Source: Serpens sp035497635
GTDB lineage: Bacteria; Pseudomonadota; Gammaproteobacteria; Pseudomonadales; Pseudomonadaceae
Reading direction: 5' to 3'
DNA: 15,529 bases
Assembly: GCA_035497635.1 (NCBI GenBank)
Contig: DATJDB010000202.1
Span: 1 to 15,529 of the forward strand
A program made the position numbers and the translations under genes. Position 1 is the stretch's first letter; each line of letters begins with the position of its first letter. This document shows positions 13,012 through 15,529 of the stretch, piece by piece. The notes under the pieces are model-generated. The model had not been told where the DNA came from. It made no database searches and saw only the letters and a list, made by a program, of their open reading frames with translations.

Positions 13012-13509
13012 ATGTATCGACCCCTGCCCGACACGCCGCTGGCCTGCCTGCCCCACGACCACTCCCAGTGCGTCGATAACGCACTGGCCGACGCCGACAC
13101 GCTCTGCGCCCGTCAGGGCGTGCGCCTGACCGCCCTGCGCCGGCGCGTGCTGGAGCTGGTCTGGCAGAGTCACAAGCCGCTCGGCGCCTACGACATCCTC
13201 GGCACCCTCAGCGAAGCCGACGGCCGCCGCGCCGCGCCGCCCACCGTGTACCGGGCGCTGGATTTCCTCATGGAAAACGGCCTGATCCATCGCATCGCAT
13301 CGCTGAACGCCTTCATCGGCTGCATCCGTCCGGAACACAGCCACCAGGGCCAGTTCCTGATCTGCCGCGAATGCCGCACCGCCATCGAGCTGACGCAACC
13401 GGCCATCAGCGAGGCGATCATCGCCGGCGCGCGGGGTGTCGGCTTCCAGGTCGAGCAGCAGACCGTCGAAGTGGTCGGTCTGTGCGCACGCTGTCAGGAG
13501 GCCGCATGA
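13012..13509 (+). CDS. zur: Zinc uptake regulator Zur (Fur family; Np20)
   Basis: Zur is the zinc-responsive repressor of zinc-uptake genes. The 165-residue protein has a Fur-type winged helix: RLTALRRRVLELVWQSHKPLGAYDIL (38-63) and the DNA-recognition helix PPTVYRALDFLMENGLI (76-92). The dimerisation domain follows, with a structural zinc site of two CXXC pairs: Cys118/Cys121 (CREC) and Cys158/Cys161 (CARC). Further likely ligands are Cys104, His109 and His111 (CIRPEHSH). The N-terminal extension is unusually His/Cys-bearing (CLPHDHSQC, 12-20). The start at 13012 follows the operator closely and has a weak ribosome binding site. Its stop overlaps the znuC start (ATGA), so zur, znuC and znuB are translationally coupled and Zur represses its own operon. 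In P. aeruginosa this gene was first named np20. Confidence 0.95.
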   Translation: MYRPLPDTPLACLPHDHSQCVDNALADADTLCARQGVRLTALRRRVLELVWQSHKPLGAYDILGTLSEADGRRAAPPTVYRALDFLMENGLIHRIASLNAFIGCIRPEHSHQGQFLICRECRTAIELTQPAISEAIIAGARGVGFQVEQQTVEVVGLCARCQEAA

Positions 13510-14279
13510 GCGACGACCTGCTGCGTCTGAATGGTGTCTGCGTGCGCTTCAACGGCCAGGACACCCTGGACGCGGTGAACCTGCGCGTGCGCCCGGGCGA
13601 AATCGTCACACTGATCGGCCCCAACGGCGCCGGCAAGACCACCCTGGTGCGGGTCGTGCTGGGTCTGTTGAAGGCCGACAGCGGCGAGGTCTGGCGCCGG
13701 CCGAAGCTGCGCATCGGCTACATGCCGCAGAAGTTGCAGGTGGATGCCACCCTGCCGCTCAGCGTGCAGCGCTTCCTGCGCCTGGTGCCGGGCGTCAGTA
13801 CCGCCATGGCGCAGGCGGCGCTGGGCGAAGTCGGCGCGGCGCATGTACTCAACCATCCGCTGCAGAAGATTTCCGGCGGCGAGCTGCAGCGCGTACTGCT
13901 GGCCCGTGCGCTGCTGCGCAAGCCCGAACTGCTGGTACTCGATGAGCCGGTGCAGGGCGTGGATGTCGCCGGCCAGGCCGCGCTGTACCGGCTGATCGGC
14001 ACGCTGCGCGAGCGCTACGGCTGCGGTGTGCTGATGGTGTCCCACGATCTGCATCTGGTGATGAGTGCCACCGATCAGGTGGTGTGCCTGAACCGCCATG
14101 TGTGCTGTTCCGGCCATCCCGAGCAGGTCAGCGGCGATCCGGCGTTCGTCGAGCTGTTCGGCCGCGACGCCCGCAGCCTGGCCATTTATCAGCACCGCCA
14201 CGATCACGCCCACGACCTGCACGGCGGCGTGGTCATCAAGAAGCCCCACACTCACGGCCCCGACTGCAACCATGGCTGA
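13506..14279 (+). CDS. znuC: Zinc ABC transporter ATPase ZnuC
   Basis: ZnuC hydrolyses ATP on the cytoplasmic face to drive zinc import through ZnuB. The 257-residue protein has all ABC ATPase motifs: Walker A GPNGAGKT (38-45), Q-loop MPQK (Gln75), signature ISGGELQRV (122-130), Walker B LLVLDEP (142-148), and the switch His in SHDLH (His180). The C-terminus adds a histidine-rich tail (230-257; HRHDHAHDLHGG and HTHGPDCNHG, eight His and one Cys) that may bind zinc on the inner side. The ATG at 13506 overlaps the zur stop as ATGA and is preceded by the AGGAGG-like CAGGAGGCC. The open frame upstream of it is only the shadow of zur. Its stop overlaps the start of znuB by eight bases. Confidence 0.96.
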   Translation: MSDDLLRLNGVCVRFNGQDTLDAVNLRVRPGEIVTLIGPNGAGKTTLVRVVLGLLKADSGEVWRRPKLRIGYMPQKLQVDATLPLSVQRFLRLVPGVSTAMAQAALGEVGAAHVLNHPLQKISGGELQRVLLARALLRKPELLVLDEPVQGVDVAGQAALYRLIGTLRERYGCGVLMVSHDLHLVMSATDQVVCLNRHVCCSGHPEQVSGDPAFVELFGRDARSLAIYQHRHDHAHDLHGGVVIKKPHTHGPDCNHG

Positions 14280-15054
14280 TTTTCTGCTACACGCGCTGCT
14301 CGCCGGCCTCGCCCTGGCACTGGTGGCCGGCCCGCTCGGCTCCTTCGTGGTCTGGCGGCGCATGGCCTATTTCGGCGAAACCCTGTCTCACGCCGCGCTG
14401 CTTGGCGTGGCCCTGGGCCTGTGGCTGGAAATCAGCCCGACCCTGGCGGTAATCGCCGGCTGCCTGCTGCTGGCCCTGGCATTGCTCGGGCTGCAGGGCC
14501 GCCAGGCGCTGGCGTCCGATACGCTGCTCGGCATGCTGGCGCCCACCACCCTGGCTCTGGGCCTGGTGACCATGAGCCTGCTGGAGGTGCGCGTCGATCT
14601 GCTGGCCTATCTGTTCGGCGACCTGCTGGCCATCAGCCGCGAGGATCTGTATTGGATGCTGGGCGGCAGCGCGCTGGTGCTGCTGCTGCTGGTGCCGCTG
14701 TGGCGACCGCTGCTGGCCATCACCGTGCACGAGGAGCTGGCCCGGGTCGAAGGCCTGCCGGTGGCCGGACTGCGCCTGGCGCTGATGCTGCTGATCGCGC
14801 TGGTGATCGCCCTGGCCATGAAGATTGTCGGCGTGCTGCTGATCACTTCGCTGCTGATCATTCCCGCCGCCGCCGCGCAGCGGCATGCGCGCACCCCGGA
14901 GCAGATGGCCGTGGGTGCCAGCCTGCTCGGCCTGCTGGCGGTAAGCGCCGGCCTGACGCTGTCCTGGTACCAGGACACGCCGGCGGGGCCGTCCATCGTG
15001 ATCAGCGCCGCCGCCCTGTTTCTGCTTAGCTTTGCCCTGCCGCGCCGGCGCTGA
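14272..15054 (+). CDS. znuB: Zinc ABC transporter permease ZnuB
   Basis: ZnuB is the inner-membrane channel of the high-affinity zinc importer. The 260-residue protein is an ABC-3 (cluster A-I) permease with about seven to eight hydrophobic helices. The conserved segment SFVVWRRMAYFGETLSHAALLGVALG (24-49) follows the first helix. The cytoplasmic coupling region is near LLAITVHEELARVEGLPV, and further conserved helices include AMKIVGVLLITSLLIIPAAAA. The start at 14272 (MADFLLHALLAG) lies inside the last codons of znuC (8-bp overlap including the stop), a sign of coupled translation; the frame upstream of it is antisense or shadow sequence. It ends the zur-znuC-znuB operon. No strong hairpin-plus-T terminator is visible in the 69 bp after it. 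Confidence 0.95.
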   Translation: MADFLLHALLAGLALALVAGPLGSFVVWRRMAYFGETLSHAALLGVALGLWLEISPTLAVIAGCLLLALALLGLQGRQALASDTLLGMLAPTTLALGLVTMSLLEVRVDLLAYLFGDLLAISREDLYWMLGGSALVLLLLVPLWRPLLAITVHEELARVEGLPVAGLRLALMLLIALVIALAMKIVGVLLITSLLIIPAAAAQRHARTPEQMAVGASLLGLLAVSAGLTLSWYQDTPAGPSIVISAAALFLLSFALPRRR

Positions 15055-15088
15055 TCCGCGCCGCCTGTGCGCCCGCCACGGGCAGGGT

Positions 15089-15094
15089 TAGAAT
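15089..15094 (+). promoter_or_regulatory. Candidate -10 for the lipoprotein gene
   Basis: TAGAAT lies 29 bp before the lipoprotein start codon in the 69-bp gap after znuB. No convincing -35 is seen at 16-18 bp upstream, so the gene could equally be read through from znuB. Confidence 0.35.
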
Positions 15095-15123
15095 CCCGCC
15101 GAGTGCTCCTTCGAGGTCTTCCC

Positions 15124-15529
15124 ATGTCCATGTTCCGTTGCCTGTTCTTCTTTTGCCTGGCCCTGGCTGTCGCCGGTTGCCAGAGCACCCCCGTGCAGGA
15201 CAGCCAGAGCCAGTTGTTCCAGAAACATCTGGCCCAGGGACAGCTGGCGCAGGCGGATCAGTTGCTGAGCGCAGCCAACCGGCGGGGCGTTGCTGCCGAA
15301 CGCCTGGCCCCCTACCAGCGCCAGTTGGCCGATGCCTATCTGCGCCAGGGCCAGGAAGCGCTGCAGACCGGCGACTTGAACACCGCGACCACCGCCCTGA
15401 GCCGCGCCCGCAGCCTGCTGCCCGCCGCGCCGGCGCTGACCGCCGGGCTTGGCGATCGCTCGGGCGATGCCGATACGCAGGTGCGCAGCATCATGCTACC
15501 GCTGCTGGACAAGGGCGATTACACCGCCC
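15124..15529 (+). CDS. Putative outer- or inner-membrane lipoprotein (partial)
   Basis: The frame is open from ATG 15124 to the window edge (135 codons). It begins with a lipoprotein signal peptide, MSMFRCLFFFCLALAVAGC, with lipobox VAGC and acylation at Cys19; residue +2 is Gln, which does not suggest inner-membrane retention. The visible mature part is helical and Gln/Ala/Leu-rich, with repeat-like stretches (QLAQADQLLSAANRRG, AYLRQGQEALQTGDLNTATTAL, ARSLLP) resembling tetratricopeptide repeats, so a scaffold or assembly role is possible. A GAGG ribosome binding site lies seven bases upstream; the second Met at codon 3 is an alternative start. P. aeruginosa has a hypothetical gene after znuB in this position. 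The 3' end is missing, so the call stays general. Confidence 0.82.
   Translation, partial: MSMFRCLFFFCLALAVAGCQSTPVQDSQSQLFQKHLAQGQLAQADQLLSAANRRGVAAERLAPYQRQLADAYLRQGQEALQTGDLNTATTALSRARSLLPAAPALTAGLGDRSGDADTQVRSIMLPLLDKGDYTA

Overview
This GC-rich window is a piece of a Pseudomonas chromosome (gammaproteobacterium). The evidence is the gene content and order: dsbA, cytochrome c4, engB, the sRNA slot, polA, a DUF2782 gene, thrB, nrdJb/nrdJa, znuA, zur, znuC, znuB. Further support comes from a class II ribonucleotide reductase split into two genes and from Pseudomonas-type intergenic palindromes. I do not assign a species. Most genes are core housekeeping genes, and I see no phage, IS element, CRISPR array, tRNA or rRNA.

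Layout. Positions 1-2318 (minus strand) hold the probable start of a gene running off the left edge, an endonuclease/exonuclease/phosphatase-family protein, the periplasmic thiol oxidoreductase DsbA, a Rho-independent terminator, and the di-haem cytochrome c4. A divergent promoter region (2319-2522) separates these from the ribosome-assembly GTPase engB (plus). Positions 3162-3394 between engB and polA hold a small RNA on the minus strand. It has a textbook AlgU/sigma22-type promoter and a 13-bp terminator hairpin, and it matches ErsA by position, size, promoter type and C-rich loop. polA (minus, 3395-6163) follows. Divergent from it is a plus-strand run: a DUF2782 exported protein, thrB (type II homoserine kinase) and a ZIP-family metal transporter. 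A short repeat-rich gap (8462-8670) carries an inverted repeat, a REP doublet and a strong terminator. Then come nrdJb and nrdJa (minus). A 389-bp gap (11603-11991) holds the nrdJa promoter and several palindromes. The zinc-uptake locus is znuA (minus) divergent from zur-znuC-znuB (plus), with a Zur-type operator between them. The window ends inside a lipoprotein gene.

How the genes work together. The right end is a zinc homeostasis module. ZnuA captures zinc in the periplasm, ZnuB/ZnuC import it, and Zur should repress both directions from one shared palindrome. The nearby ZIP protein may be a second metal route. NrdJa/NrdJb make deoxynucleotides and PolA fills DNA gaps. DsbA and cytochrome c4 serve periplasmic protein folding and respiration.

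Most notable observation: the PolA proofreading domain has lost three of the four metal-binding acidic residues known from E. coli Pol I (equivalents of D355, E357 and D501 are N, K and G), while its 5' nuclease and polymerase motifs look intact. I found no clearly undescribed multi-gene system. The PolA active-site loss, the sRNA and the nested Zur palindrome most deserve follow-up.
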